Below are positions 40,634-49,848 of a stretch of DNA of 64,000 nucleotides, in pieces (within the stretch, counting starts at the first letter, position 1; every line of letters begins with the position of its first letter). The notes beneath the pieces were generated by a model, which was not told the DNA's origin, made no database searches, and saw only the letters and a program-made list of their open reading frames with translations. The translations under genes and the position numbers were made by a program. Origin of the DNA: a bacterium. GTDB lineage: Bacteria; Patescibacteriota; Minisyncoccia; Minisyncoccales; JANBVM01. The DNA lies in assembly GCA_030588745.1 (NCBI GenBank), contig JAUUXB010000002.1, positions 1 through 64,000 of the forward strand. Reading direction: 5' to 3'.

Positions 40634-42277
40634 TTAGAATTGTTTAATCGTATTAATTATTGTTTCAGGAATAAATGGACGAGCATCATACTGCAATACT
40701 TTGTTTTTAATAATATGGCCAGTTTTCTCAGCAATAATATCACCTAGTTGTCCAGTAGCATTATTCTCAACCAATACCACTTTATCAGAACTCTCAAGCT
40801 CTTTTTTAACCATATCAGTTGGAAATGGATTAATGTAAGAAATCTGCATAAACCTATAATCATCTAAATCTTTTAAAGCATCGAGAATTGCTCCTTTTGT
40901 TGAGCCCCAACCAACTATTAAATTCTTTCCTTGACCATAAACACTTACTGGATTTAATTTATTAATCTCATCAGTAATAGTTTTTTCTTTCTTCAATCTT
41001 TTATCAGTCATCTTATTCATCCACTCACCTTCTTCAGTAGTATTTCCATATTCATCATGCTCATAACTTGTGACTTTAATAATTGGTCCCTGACCAGGAA
41101 CAGCACGAGGAGAATTGCCATCTTCTGTAATTTTATACCCCCTATAATCATCTGAGGGGTTTTCAATAATAAACCTATCAGAACTAACAGAAGATTTTTC
41201 AAGTTTATCAAAAGTATAATCACTTTCTGCTAAATGCTTGTCAGAAACAAGTATAACTAAACTTCTGTACTTATTAGCTAAATAAAATGCCTCTTGAGTT
41301 CTGATTATTGCTTCCTGAGGATCTCCTGGAGCAACAACGATTCTTGTGAATTCACCTTGGCCAATATTAACTGCAAACTTCAAATCAGCCTGAGCAGTGT
41401 AAGTTGGAACACCGCTAGCAGGACCAGTTCTCTGAGCTAAGTATACAACTAAAGGAATTTCACCCATTCCAGCCAAGCTCATTGCCTCACCCATCAAAGC
41501 AAACCCTCCTCCTGAAGTTCCAACCATGGCTTTAGCACCAGCAAAAGAAGCACCAAGAGCAGCATTAACAACTGCAATTTCACTTTCAAGTTGTATAACT
41601 AATAAATTATGATCTTTTTCTTTTGCTGCTAAATGATGCAGGATTGCAGTAGCTGGTGTCATTGGATAAGCAATATACACATCAATATTAGATACAATTG
41701 CTCCTGTGCTGACTGCTTTACTTCCAGAAATAAAGTATTTTTGACCGTCCAGTGGCTTGAAATCTTCTACTTTTTCTCCAAGACCATAGCCTATTTTTGC
41801 TGATTCTTTAATTAAATTAATCTTCTTTCCTCCAAATCTTTCTTCTAATTCTTTCATTAAAAAATCTTCAGTCATTCCAAAATACTTGAACAGCCAGCCA
41901 ATTAAAATATCATTCTCTATTACTGGCTTAGCATTTAAGTTTTTTAAGATAGGTTGTATATCAATAGGATAAAACTTTTTTTCTGTTTTTAAATCCTTAT
42001 CACCTACAATAAAACCATTTTCTTTTAAACCTTTAGCATGTTTATCAATTGTAGTCTGATCAAGTGCAATAATTAGATCATATTTATTGCTGTGGGAATA
42101 AACAGGTTTATCAGAGATTTTAATTACATTGAAATTATGACCTCCCCTTATTAATGAAGGATAGTCCCTGTAATTAAAAACATAATAACCTGAAGAAGAA
42201 AAAACCTCTCCTATAAAGTATGAGGTTACATTGGTTCCTTGGCCCGCTTTCCCTCCAATTAAAATTGTTTTTTCCAT
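40634..42277 (-). CDS. 2-oxoacid:ferredoxin oxidoreductase, fused gamma-alpha subunit
   Basis: This is a 547-aa protein. Residues ~1-180 are the gamma domain (ILIGGKAGQGTNVTSYFIGE). Residues ~195-540 are the alpha/pyrimidine-binding and domain II parts (MPGTP-like YPMTPATAILHHLA; GTSGGGFALMGEAMSLAG). KorA-type gamma-alpha fusions use 2-oxoglutarate or related acids; substrate cannot be settled here. With the beta subunit it forms the enzyme core. In a fermentative small-genome bacterium it would link 2-oxoacid oxidation to ferredoxin, perhaps feeding NrdG. Confidence 0.9.
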   Translation of the reverse strand: MEKTILIGGKAGQGTNVTSYFIGEVFSSSGYYVFNYRDYPSLIRGGHNFNVIKISDKPVYSHSNKYDLIIALDQTTIDKHAKGLKENGFIVGDKDLKTEKKFYPIDIQPILKNLNAKPVIENDILIGWLFKYFGMTEDFLMKELEERFGGKKINLIKESAKIGYGLGEKVEDFKPLDGQKYFISGSKAVSTGAIVSNIDVYIAYPMTPATAILHHLAAKEKDHNLLVIQLESEIAVVNAALGASFAGAKAMVGTSGGGFALMGEAMSLAGMGEIPLVVYLAQRTGPASGVPTYTAQADLKFAVNIGQGEFTRIVVAPGDPQEAIIRTQEAFYLANKYRSLVILVSDKHLAESDYTFDKLEKSSVSSDRFIIENPSDDYRGYKITEDGNSPRAVPGQGPIIKVTSYEHDEYGNTTEEGEWMNKMTDKRLKKEKTITDEINKLNPVSVYGQGKNLIVGWGSTKGAILDALKDLDDYRFMQISYINPFPTDMVKKELESSDKVVLVENNATGQLGDIIAEKTGHIIKNKVLQYDARPFIPETIINTIKQF

Positions 42278-42297
42278 AAATTTTTTTGTTTTCTTAA

Positions 42298-44106
42298 TTA
42301 CTCAACAGTTACACTTTTCGCCAAATTCCTTGGTTTATCAACGTCACGGTCAAGTGCTATAGCTATATAATACGCGAAAAGATGAAGTGGGATAACTGAC
42401 AACATAGGAGTTAACATTTCCAAAGTTTTTGGTATATAAATTACATCATCAACTATCTCTTTTATCCTTTCGTTACCCTCAGTAGCAATTGCAAGAACTG
42501 GTCCTTTCCTTACTTTTACTTCTTCAACACCTAAAATCATTTTATCGTATACAGAATCAGAAGGACAGACTGCTATTGTTGGGAAGTTCTCGTCAACTAA
42601 AGCCAAGGGTCCATGTTTTAATTCACCGCTAGCTCCTCCTTCAGCATGAAGATAAGAAATCTCTTTTAGCTTTAGAGCTCCTTCCAAAGCAATAGGGAAA
42701 TTATATTTTCTTCCAATAAACCAGAAGTTTTTGAAATCTTTATATTTTTCGGCTATAGCTTTGATTTGTTCTTTATTTTCTAAAATTTGTTTGGCAAGTT
42801 CAGGCACTCTAGCAAGCTCTGAAACAATTCTTTTACCCATTACTAAAGACATATTGCGCTGCCTTCCCAGATAAACTGAAAGCATTGCTAAGGTTGCAAT
42901 TTGACCTAAAAACACTTTTGTAGAAGCAACAGCAATTTCAGGACCTGAACGGGTATAAATTCCTGCATCTGTTTCTCTTGCCTGGGTTGAACCAACAACG
43001 TTTGTTATTCCCAAAGTTAAAATATCTTTCTTTTTCAACTCGCCTATCCCTGCCAAAGTATCAGCAGTTTCACCTGACTGGGAAACAAACACAGCAGCAG
43101 TGTTTTTATCAATAATTGGTTTTCTGTATCTAAATTCAGAACCAATCTCTGCTTCAGACAAAATACCAGCGTACTCCTCAAGCATGTATTTGCCAATTTT
43201 TGAAGCATAACCAGCAGTACCACAGGCAACTAAAACAATTCTGTTAATTTTATTTAATCTATTCCTAACGCTATCCAATCCACCAAGTCTTACTGTTCCT
43301 TCATCAGGAATCAACCTACCCCGGATTGCATTTTCAATTGTTTCTGGCCCTTCCATTATTTCTTTAAGCATGAAATGCTCATATCCTTTTTTCTGGGCAT
43401 CTTCTGGAGTCCAATCAATAGAAACCATTGGTTTTTCTTTAAGAATAAAAAAGTCCTCTGGCTTTAGAACAGCAACTTCATTATCATCTAAAGTAATAAC
43501 TTGTCTGGTATGGGTTATTATTGCTGATGGATCAGATGCAACTAAAAGCTCATTCTGACCAACACCTAAAATCATTGGTGAAGATAAACGCGCAGCTACA
43601 ATTTTCTGAGGCTCTTTTTTAGACATCAAGGCAATACCATATGTTCCTCTTATATCTTTTAAGATTTTTCTAAGTGCTTCTTCCAAGCTACCATTATAGT
43701 TCTCTTCAACCAAGTGGCACAATACTTCTGTATCAGTTTCGCTTGTAAATTTGTGGCCTTTTGAGATTAATTTTTCTTTAAGCTCTTTATAGTTTTCAAT
43801 AATACCGTTATGAACTAAGAAAATGTTTTTATCACAGTCAAAATGAGGATGGGCATTTTCATTTGTCACAGCCCCAGTGGTGCTCCATCTTGTATGTCCA
43901 ATACCAGTAGTTCCTTCAACGGTTAAATTTGAAAGCTCTTCTGATCTGGAAATTTTACCTATTTTTTTATGAATAAACGGTTCTTTGTCTTTATTAAAAA
44001 CGCAAAAACCGTAGCTGTCATAGCCGCGGTATTCCATTCTTCTTAGACCAGATATCAGAATTGGCAGGGCTTGTTTTTTACCTAAATAACCTATAATGCC
44101 GCACAT
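42298..44106 (-). CDS. glmS: Glutamine-fructose-6-phosphate aminotransferase
   Basis: This is a 602-aa protein. MCGIIGYLG exposes the Cys nucleophile after Met removal (class II glutaminase). Two SIS isomerase domains follow (VACGTAGYASKIGKYMLE; FVSQSGETADTLA; HGPLALVDE). The C-terminus NLAKSVTVE is the conserved tail. It makes glucosamine-6-phosphate for peptidoglycan and UDP-GlcNAc. It begins 3 nt after the leuS stop. Confidence 0.95.
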   Translation of the reverse strand: MCGIIGYLGKKQALPILISGLRRMEYRGYDSYGFCVFNKDKEPFIHKKIGKISRSEELSNLTVEGTTGIGHTRWSTTGAVTNENAHPHFDCDKNIFLVHNGIIENYKELKEKLISKGHKFTSETDTEVLCHLVEENYNGSLEEALRKILKDIRGTYGIALMSKKEPQKIVAARLSSPMILGVGQNELLVASDPSAIITHTRQVITLDDNEVAVLKPEDFFILKEKPMVSIDWTPEDAQKKGYEHFMLKEIMEGPETIENAIRGRLIPDEGTVRLGGLDSVRNRLNKINRIVLVACGTAGYASKIGKYMLEEYAGILSEAEIGSEFRYRKPIIDKNTAAVFVSQSGETADTLAGIGELKKKDILTLGITNVVGSTQARETDAGIYTRSGPEIAVASTKVFLGQIATLAMLSVYLGRQRNMSLVMGKRIVSELARVPELAKQILENKEQIKAIAEKYKDFKNFWFIGRKYNFPIALEGALKLKEISYLHAEGGASGELKHGPLALVDENFPTIAVCPSDSVYDKMILGVEEVKVRKGPVLAIATEGNERIKEIVDDVIYIPKTLEMLTPMLSVIPLHLFAYYIAIALDRDVDKPRNLAKSVTVE

Positions 44107-44109
44107 TGT

Positions 44110-46506
44110 TTAAATTACAATGTTTATTAATTTGCCTGGAACGAAAATTATCTTTTTAATACCTTTACCTAATATTCTTTTTTTAACTTTTTCACGATTT
44201 AGTGTCAAATCGCGTGCTTCATCTTCAGAGACATTAGCTTCTACCTTAATTTTATCCCGAACCCTACCATTAATCTGAATTATTAAAGTAATTGTTTTTT
44301 CTTTTGCCAATTTCTCATCATATTTTGGCCAGGACTGGTTATGAATTGAATCTTTGTTGCCAATTTCTTTCCAAAGCTCTTCAGTAATATGAGGTGCAAA
44401 TGGAGCCAGTAGTAATAGCATTCTTTCCACTACATCTTTCCCAATATCATCCTTATTCTTAAAGCCAAAATTAATAAATTCCATAAAAGCAGCTATAGCT
44501 GTATTAAATTTCATTTTCTCCATGTCAGTTTCTACTTTCCTGTTAAGTTTGTGAATTTCTTTAACAGCCTCTCTGTTACTTTTTTCATTTTTAAAGCACT
44601 GCAAAACCAATTTCCAAACTTTATTTAAAAACCTATTAACGCCTTTTACCCCTTTACTATTCCAGGAAATTGCCTGCTCAAAAGGACCTATAAACATTTC
44701 ATAAACTCTTAAAGTATCAGCGCCGTACTCTTTAACAATATCATCTGGATTAATAACATTACCAAAAGATTTAGACATTTTTCTGCCATCTTCAGCTAAG
44801 ACAATGCCATGAGAAGTTCTTTTTTGATATGGTTCTGGTTGGGGAACAACTTTAATATCATAAAGAAATTTATAAATAAATCTGGAGTATAAAAGATGCA
44901 AAGTAGTGTGCTCCATTCCACCATTGTACCAATCAACTGGCATCCAATAATCTATTTTCTTTTTATCGGCAATTTCCTTGTCATTATTTGGATCAACATA
45001 TCTTAAATAATACCAATTTGAACCTGCCCAGTTAGGCATAGTATCAGTTTCTCTTTTTGCGCTGCCTTTACATTTTGGACATTTAACATTAACCCAATCA
45101 TTAATAACAGCTAAAGGAGATTCTCCTGTTTCAGTTGGTTCGTATTTCTCAACATAAGGAAGCTCAACTGGTAAATCTTTTTCTGACACTGGAACTGCTC
45201 CACACTTTTGACAATGAATGATTGGAATTGGCTCTCCCCAATAATGCTGACGTGAAAATACCCAATCCCTTAATTTATAATGAACTTGTTTTCTGCCAAG
45301 TTTTCTTTTTTCAAACCATTCAGTAATTTTCTTAATTGCCTCTTTTGATTTTAAATTATTAAACTCTCCTGAATTGACTAAAGTTCCATATTCAACAAAA
45401 GCTTGTTTTGAAACATCTCCTCCTTTTATTACTTCTCTTATCTCTAAATTATACTTCTTGGCAAACTCATAATCACGTTTGTCATGAGCAGGAACAACCA
45501 TTACAGCTCCACCACCATAAGTTGCAACCACATAATCACCAATCCAAACAGGAATCTTTTCATTATTAATTGGATTAATACAATATGAACCAGTAAAAAC
45601 TCCTGTTTTTTCTTTTTCTAATTTTGTTCTTTCAAATTCTGTTTTATTCTTTGATTGTTTGATGTATTTCTCAACTTCTTTTAATTGTTCTTTTTTAACT
45701 ATTTTTTCAACCAGCTTATGTTCAGGAGCTAAAACAATTGCAGTGCTTCCGAAAATAGTATCAGCCCTAGTAGTAAAAACAGATATGATTTCACTGGAAT
45801 CTTCTATCTTAAAATCAATTTCAACTCCATAACTTCTGCCAATCCAGTCAATTTGTTGAACTTTAATTTTTTCTAAAAAATTAACTTTTTCTAAATCTTC
45901 AATCAACCTATCAGCATATTTTGTAATCTTAAGCATCCATTGTTTTAATTCTTTTTTTGTAACCTGGGCTTTACACCTTTCACATTTTCCATCAATAACT
46001 TCTTCATTTGCCAAGCCAATTTTGCATGACGGACACCAGTTAATTGGAATTTTTGCCTGATAAGCTAAATTATTTTCAAAAAGTTTTAAAAATATCCACT
46101 GAGTCCATTTATAATACTTAGGGTCAGTTGTATTTACTTCTCTTGACCAGTCAAAAGAAAGACCTAAGCTTTTAAGCTGTCTTTTAAAATTAGAAATGTT
46201 TTGTTCAGTAGCTTTTTCGGGATGAATTCCTGTTTTAATAGCATAGTTTTCTGTTGGCAAACCAAAAGCGTCCCAGCCAATTGGAAACATTACATTATAA
46301 CCATGCATTCTATATTTTCGTGAAATTGCATCTAGGGCTGAATAAGACCTGCAATGACCAACATGAAGACCAACTCCAGATGGATAGGGAAATTCAATAA
46401 GAATGTACTTTTTAGGTTTTTTTGAAAAATCTTCAGCTCTATAAAAAACCTTCTTTTCCCAAAACTTCTGCCATTTTGGCTCTATTTTTTGAGGTTCGTA
46501 TTCCAT
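44110..46506 (-). CDS. leuS: Leucyl-tRNA synthetase
   Basis: This is a 798-aa class I synthetase. HIGH-type motif in FPYPSGVGLHVGHCRSY, KMSKS motif in DGRKMSKSFGNV. The CP1 editing domain (~220-400) and a zinc-type CPKCKGSAKRET insert are present. A C-terminal anticodon domain ends with the RVRDKIKVEANVSEDEA region. It charges tRNA-Leu, including the CAA isoacceptor encoded in this window. Confidence 0.95.
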   Translation of the reverse strand: MEYEPQKIEPKWQKFWEKKVFYRAEDFSKKPKKYILIEFPYPSGVGLHVGHCRSYSALDAISRKYRMHGYNVMFPIGWDAFGLPTENYAIKTGIHPEKATEQNISNFKRQLKSLGLSFDWSREVNTTDPKYYKWTQWIFLKLFENNLAYQAKIPINWCPSCKIGLANEEVIDGKCERCKAQVTKKELKQWMLKITKYADRLIEDLEKVNFLEKIKVQQIDWIGRSYGVEIDFKIEDSSEIISVFTTRADTIFGSTAIVLAPEHKLVEKIVKKEQLKEVEKYIKQSKNKTEFERTKLEKEKTGVFTGSYCINPINNEKIPVWIGDYVVATYGGGAVMVVPAHDKRDYEFAKKYNLEIREVIKGGDVSKQAFVEYGTLVNSGEFNNLKSKEAIKKITEWFEKRKLGRKQVHYKLRDWVFSRQHYWGEPIPIIHCQKCGAVPVSEKDLPVELPYVEKYEPTETGESPLAVINDWVNVKCPKCKGSAKRETDTMPNWAGSNWYYLRYVDPNNDKEIADKKKIDYWMPVDWYNGGMEHTTLHLLYSRFIYKFLYDIKVVPQPEPYQKRTSHGIVLAEDGRKMSKSFGNVINPDDIVKEYGADTLRVYEMFIGPFEQAISWNSKGVKGVNRFLNKVWKLVLQCFKNEKSNREAVKEIHKLNRKVETDMEKMKFNTAIAAFMEFINFGFKNKDDIGKDVVERMLLLLAPFAPHITEELWKEIGNKDSIHNQSWPKYDEKLAKEKTITLIIQINGRVRDKIKVEANVSEDEARDLTLNREKVKKRILGKGIKKIIFVPGKLINIVI

Positions 46507-46549
46507 ATTTTATTTTTCATCTTATCCTCTAATTTTTAATTTGTAAACT

Positions 46550-46558
46550 TGTTATAAT
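46550..46558 (+). promoter_or_regulatory. Extended -10 promoter of the deacetylase-like gene
   Basis: TGTTATAAT (extended TGn plus perfect TATAAT at 46553-46558) ends 6 nt before the ATG at 46565. There is no good -35 box, as is usual for extended -10 promoters. The mRNA would be leaderless. Confidence 0.55.
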
Positions 46559-46564
46559 GGAATT

Positions 46565-47662
46565 ATGAAAACTGCTTTAATTTACAGCCCGGAATTAAAA
46601 AACTATAGTTTTGGCAAAGGACACCCCTTTACAAGTGAAAGGTTTGAGAATTTTATTAATTTTGCAAAACAAAAACTTCCTAACTTTAATGAAGTTTTTG
46701 AAGAAATTATTCCTGAATCTGCTACAGAAAAGGATTTAAAATTAGTTCATAGTCAAGAATATATTGAAGCAATATCCAAAGCTTCAAAAGGTATTATCTT
46801 GCCTAATATTTTCCAATACACGACAACAGATAATCTTGATCCTTCAACTGGTTATATCCCAAAAGGAATACATGAAGCTGGCAAAATAGCAGTAGGTACT
46901 TCTTTAAAAGCTAGTGAATTAGTCTTTAAAGGAAAGTTTAAGAAAGCTATATCTTTGGGTGGCGGACTCCACCATGCAAAAAGAGAAAAAGGGGAGGGTT
47001 TTTGTATATATAATGATGTAGCTATTTGTGCTAAAGAATTACTTAAAAAAGGATTAAAAAGAATCTTAGTTTTAGATACAGATGCTCACGCAGGCAATGG
47101 AACTTCTGAAACTTTCTATAATGAAAATAAAGTTTTATTTATTGATATTCATCAAGATCCAGCAAGTTTGTATCCTGGAACAGGATTTTTGAATGAAATA
47201 GGCGAAGGCAAGGGAAAAGGTTTTACAATTAATATTCCTCTTTCGCTAGGAGCTAGTGATAAATCCTATGAATATGTATTTGAAGAAATTATTTTTCCGA
47301 TAGCTAAAGAATTCAAACCAGAAATTATTATAAGAAATGGGGGTTCTGACCCTTATTTTGGAGACGGTTTAACTAATCTTGGGTTAACTTTAGATGGGTT
47401 TAGAATAATTGGAGAAAAAGTACGGATTTTAGCTAAAGAGGTTTGTGATGGTAAAGAAATTGACCTTATAGCTTCAGGGTACAACCAAAAGGTTTTACCT
47501 ATAACATGGCTTTCTTTAATTTCAGGCCTTTTGGATTTAAAAATAAAATTAAAAGAACCTCAAAAGTTAATCTTTCCAAAAGATTTCAAGTTAAAAGAAA
47601 CAAAAGAGATAGTAAAGGAATTAAAATCTCTTCTTAAAAACTATTGGAGGTGTTTTAATTAA
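46565..47662 (+). CDS. Histone deacetylase/acetoin-utilisation family hydrolase
   Basis: This is a 365-aa arginase-deacetylase fold protein. GGGLHHAKREKGEGFCIYNDVA holds the His-His dyad, and LDTDAHAGNGT and the preceding Asp supply zinc ligands; DIHQDPASLYPGTGF follows. Bacterial members deacetylate acetyl-lysine, acetylpolyamines or other acetyl-amides (AcuC type). A single-gene unit with convergent tatD 1 nt away. Substrate unknown; no acetyltransferase partner is nearby. Confidence 0.85.
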   Translation: MKTALIYSPELKNYSFGKGHPFTSERFENFINFAKQKLPNFNEVFEEIIPESATEKDLKLVHSQEYIEAISKASKGIILPNIFQYTTTDNLDPSTGYIPKGIHEAGKIAVGTSLKASELVFKGKFKKAISLGGGLHHAKREKGEGFCIYNDVAICAKELLKKGLKRILVLDTDAHAGNGTSETFYNENKVLFIDIHQDPASLYPGTGFLNEIGEGKGKGFTINIPLSLGASDKSYEYVFEEIIFPIAKEFKPEIIIRNGGSDPYFGDGLTNLGLTLDGFRIIGEKVRILAKEVCDGKEIDLIASGYNQKVLPITWLSLISGLLDLKIKLKEPQKLIFPKDFKLKETKEIVKELKSLLKNYWRCFN

Positions 47663-48499
47663 CTAAATATTAAAAAGCTCTCTGGCGTTTTGAGTTGTAA
47701 TTTCAGCTAATTTTTCGAAGCTGATTTTTTTTACTTTGGCAATATGCTCTGCAATATATTTTACAAAAATAGGTTCATTACGCTTAGCTTCAACACCTTT
47801 TGGAACTAAATAAGGACAATCTGTTTCAATTAAAATCTTGTCTAAAGGGGTTATCTCAATAACTTTTTTAAAATCAATACCTTCAATGTTTTTAAAAATT
47901 ATTCCATTAAAACCAATGTAATATCCTAAATCCAAATCTTTTTTAATATCATCAACAGTGCCAACAAAACTGTGAGCAACTGCTTTTTTAGGTCTTAAAT
48001 CAGGATTCTCGGATAAAATTTTAAATAAATCATTGTTGGCCATACGGCAGTGAAAAATCACTGGTAAATTCAATTCTTTTGCCAATTTTAATTGTTGTAA
48101 CAATAATTCTCTCTGTTTATCTTTAAATAATTCTTTTTTCTTTTTAGTTTTTGGCTTCCAATAATAATCCAGTCCAATTTCACCAATGGCTACTACTTTT
48201 TTAGAACTTGCCAAGCTTTTGTATCTCTCATAATCAAATTCTTTTTCATAATTCTCTCCTTCCAGTTTGTCAGGTTTTAGTTTTATTAATCCTGTATCTA
48301 AGTTTATAGGATGAAGACCAATTGAAGCTGATATTCCTTTTTCAGAACTTTCTGCAATTTCTACTGCTTTTTTTGAGGTCTTAAAATTACTCCCAACATT
48401 TATCATCCAGACATTATTCTCTAAACATTTTTTGATTACCTTTTCTCTGTCTTTTTCAAAAGCCCTAAAATTTAAGTGAGCATGGGTATCAATTAGCAT
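47663..48499 (-). CDS. tatD: TatD family metal-dependent DNase
   Basis: This is a 278-aa TIM-barrel metallo-hydrolase. DTHAHLNF, the Glu in AIGEIGLDYYW, HCRMAN, HSFVGT and ETDCPYLVP are the metal-binding motifs. TatD enzymes act as 3'-5' exonucleases or D-aminoacyl-tRNA deacylase-like hydrolases. Length is close to the family norm with an insertion around residue 100. Confidence 0.9.
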   Translation of the reverse strand: MLIDTHAHLNFRAFEKDREKVIKKCLENNVWMINVGSNFKTSKKAVEIAESSEKGISASIGLHPINLDTGLIKLKPDKLEGENYEKEFDYERYKSLASSKKVVAIGEIGLDYYWKPKTKKKKELFKDKQRELLLQQLKLAKELNLPVIFHCRMANNDLFKILSENPDLRPKKAVAHSFVGTVDDIKKDLDLGYYIGFNGIIFKNIEGIDFKKVIEITPLDKILIETDCPYLVPKGVEAKRNEPIFVKYIAEHIAKVKKISFEKLAEITTQNARELFNI

Positions 48500-48543
48500 A
48501 TAATAGTTATTTTATCTAAATACAGAATCTTTTCAATTTAAAA

Positions 48544-48566
48544 AAAAAGAAGTCATTTAATGACTA
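48544..48566 (-). terminator. Terminator of the 48588-48974 gene
   Basis: agtcatttaatgact (48551-48565) is a perfect inverted repeat; on the minus strand it is followed by TCTTTTTTTT. Confidence 0.65.
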
Positions 48567-48587
48567 ATAGAACGGATCTATATTTTT

Positions 48588-48974
48588 TTAAAAATTATTA
48601 TTCTCTTCTTTGAAATCTACTCTGGGGACTTCCAAAAAGTCTAAGTTATAAGTTAAACAAAAGCCTGTTATTAGCTTAAGATCAGCTGTGGTGGGATTGC
48701 GTAAAATAAATTCATTCAATTTAGTCCTAGGTATTGCTTGGAAGAAAACAATAGGATTTTCTCTACCCCACAAAACCCAGTGTCTCCAGTATTTCATGTT
48801 CTCAAGTTCCTCTTTTGCATCCTCGTCCTCGGCTGCTTTTTTTTCTAACTCCTTAGCCTTTTTTTTCTTTTTTATATAATCAGTAAAGTACATTTTCTTA
48901 AAAATTTCTAATAATTTTGAAGCTTCCCCGCTAGAGTATTCAAAGATTTCTAATCTTTCTTTCTTTTTGTCCAA
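48588..48974 (-). CDS. Hypothetical protein with strong RBS
   Basis: The ORF track begins at TTG 48980. The Shine-Dalgarno GAGGAGG is only 3 nt from that codon but 9 nt from the next in-frame TTG at 48974, so the latter is preferred (~128 aa, MDKKKERLEIFEYSS). A highly charged helical stretch (KKKKKAKELEKKAAEDEDAKEELE) spans ~40-65. No TM, Cys motif or known family. It has a private terminator and is followed downstream by tatD. Probably an acquired small gene. Confidence 0.55.
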   Translation of the reverse strand: MDKKKERLEIFEYSSGEASKLLEIFKKMYFTDYIKKKKKAKELEKKAAEDEDAKEELENMKYWRHWVLWGRENPIVFFQAIPRTKLNEFILRNPTTADLKLITGFCLTYNLDFLEVPRVDFKEENNNF

Positions 48975-49074
48975 TTTCAATTACCTCCTCTTTGATTTTT
49001 AATTATATTATTATGAAATTGCTAAACTCACCCTATCACACAATATCCCTGAAAGTCAAGAGTTTTAGAGAAAA

Positions 49075-49099
49075 TAAAAAAAGAGGGTGTTTACCACCC
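49075..49099 (-). terminator. Terminator of the 103-aa gene
   Basis: GGGTG (49085-49089) and CACCC (49095-49099) form a 5-bp stem; on the minus strand it is followed by TCTTTTTTT. Confidence 0.65.
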
Positions 49100-49124
49100 C
49101 TTTAATAATTTTGAATGTTCTCCT

Positions 49125-49436
49125 TCATATCTTCAACTTCAAATTCCTTTTCAGTGTTTCTAAATTTTTTTTCTCTTTCTCGATAAGTAAATTTAAATAG
49201 TAAGCCTCCGAAAAGCATTTACCATTATTTTTCCTTACTGTCGTAACAATTAGATATTTTTCTTCAGACGAGAGACTATAAGTATCTTCTCCTTGATTAG
49301 CTGAATTATTCTTTGTGTTAACTGGCTTTATTTTCTTCCATTTCCCTTCCTGACATGAAAGTACAATAGTCTGCGCATTGTGTCCTCCTACTCTCCCTCT
49401 TCCAAAACTAACTTTTATTATTGGAATCCTATTCAT
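49125..49436 (-). CDS. Hypothetical small basic protein with strong RBS
   Basis: This is a 103-aa basic protein (MNRIPIIKVSFGRGRVGG...). Strands in the first half and a Lys/Glu-rich helix at the end (LIEKEKKNLETLKRNLKLKI) are predicted. A strong GGAGG lies about 12 nt before the ATG. It is a single-gene unit between two terminators. No family recognised. Confidence 0.55.
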   Translation of the reverse strand: MNRIPIIKVSFGRGRVGGHNAQTIVLSCQEGKWKKIKPVNTKNNSANQGEDTYSLSSEEKYLIVTTVRKNNGKCFSEAYYLNLLIEKEKKNLETLKRNLKLKI

Positions 49437-49848
49437 TTTTTATTTTAACCTCCTGCCTTATAGCGGTGAATTAGCCACCAAACATTTATGGTAAGCTTAA
49501 ATCCTTGATGGACAAATCGTCGCCATAAGACTTTCAAACCAATCTCCTAATTTTGAAAGAACTACAATATAAATTAAAACCTCCCAGTTTGGCTGGGAGG
49601 TTTTAATAGCTTTTTATTTATTTTGAATTATAATTTCTCTTTTACTAAAACTCCCAACCAATGAGTTCTCAGGACAATGATAACATTCCAAACACTGTTG
49701 GTTAGAAAATCAATATTAATCTTACTTTTTGTTTTTGATAAATTTAACATTTCTCAAAATTAATCATTTTAGTCCTGTTTTTAAGATAACAAAGGAGATA
49801 AATGATGTCAAGAACTTATCTATAAATTAGCGAAATAAAAATAAAAAA
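49437..49848 (-). other. 412-nt intergenic region with a promoter and strong terminator
   Basis: No coding frame is convincing here. Next to metG, a minus-strand promoter (TTGACA 49806-49811, 17-nt spacer, TATCTT 49783-49788) points left. A 12-bp terminator hairpin lies at 49576-49604. Between the hairpin and the 103-aa gene are ~130 nt containing only its ribosome binding site. Confidence 0.45.
49572..49776 (-). ncRNA. Candidate ~200-nt small RNA or attenuated leader
   Basis: It is bounded by the TTGACA/TATCTT promoter to the right and by the perfect hairpin AAAACCTCCCAG-tttgg-CTGGGAGGTTTT (49576-49604) to the left. Inside, AACCAA and TTGGTT can pair across ~35 nt. No ORF with a ribosome binding site is present on this strand. 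It may be a free-standing RNA or a leader that attenuates the 103-aa gene. It resembles no RNA family I can name. Confidence 0.35.

Noticed and set aside
49801-49836. Short plus-strand ORF with AAGGAG upstream near metG
   Set aside because: It encodes only seven residues and overlaps the minus-strand promoter; chance match.
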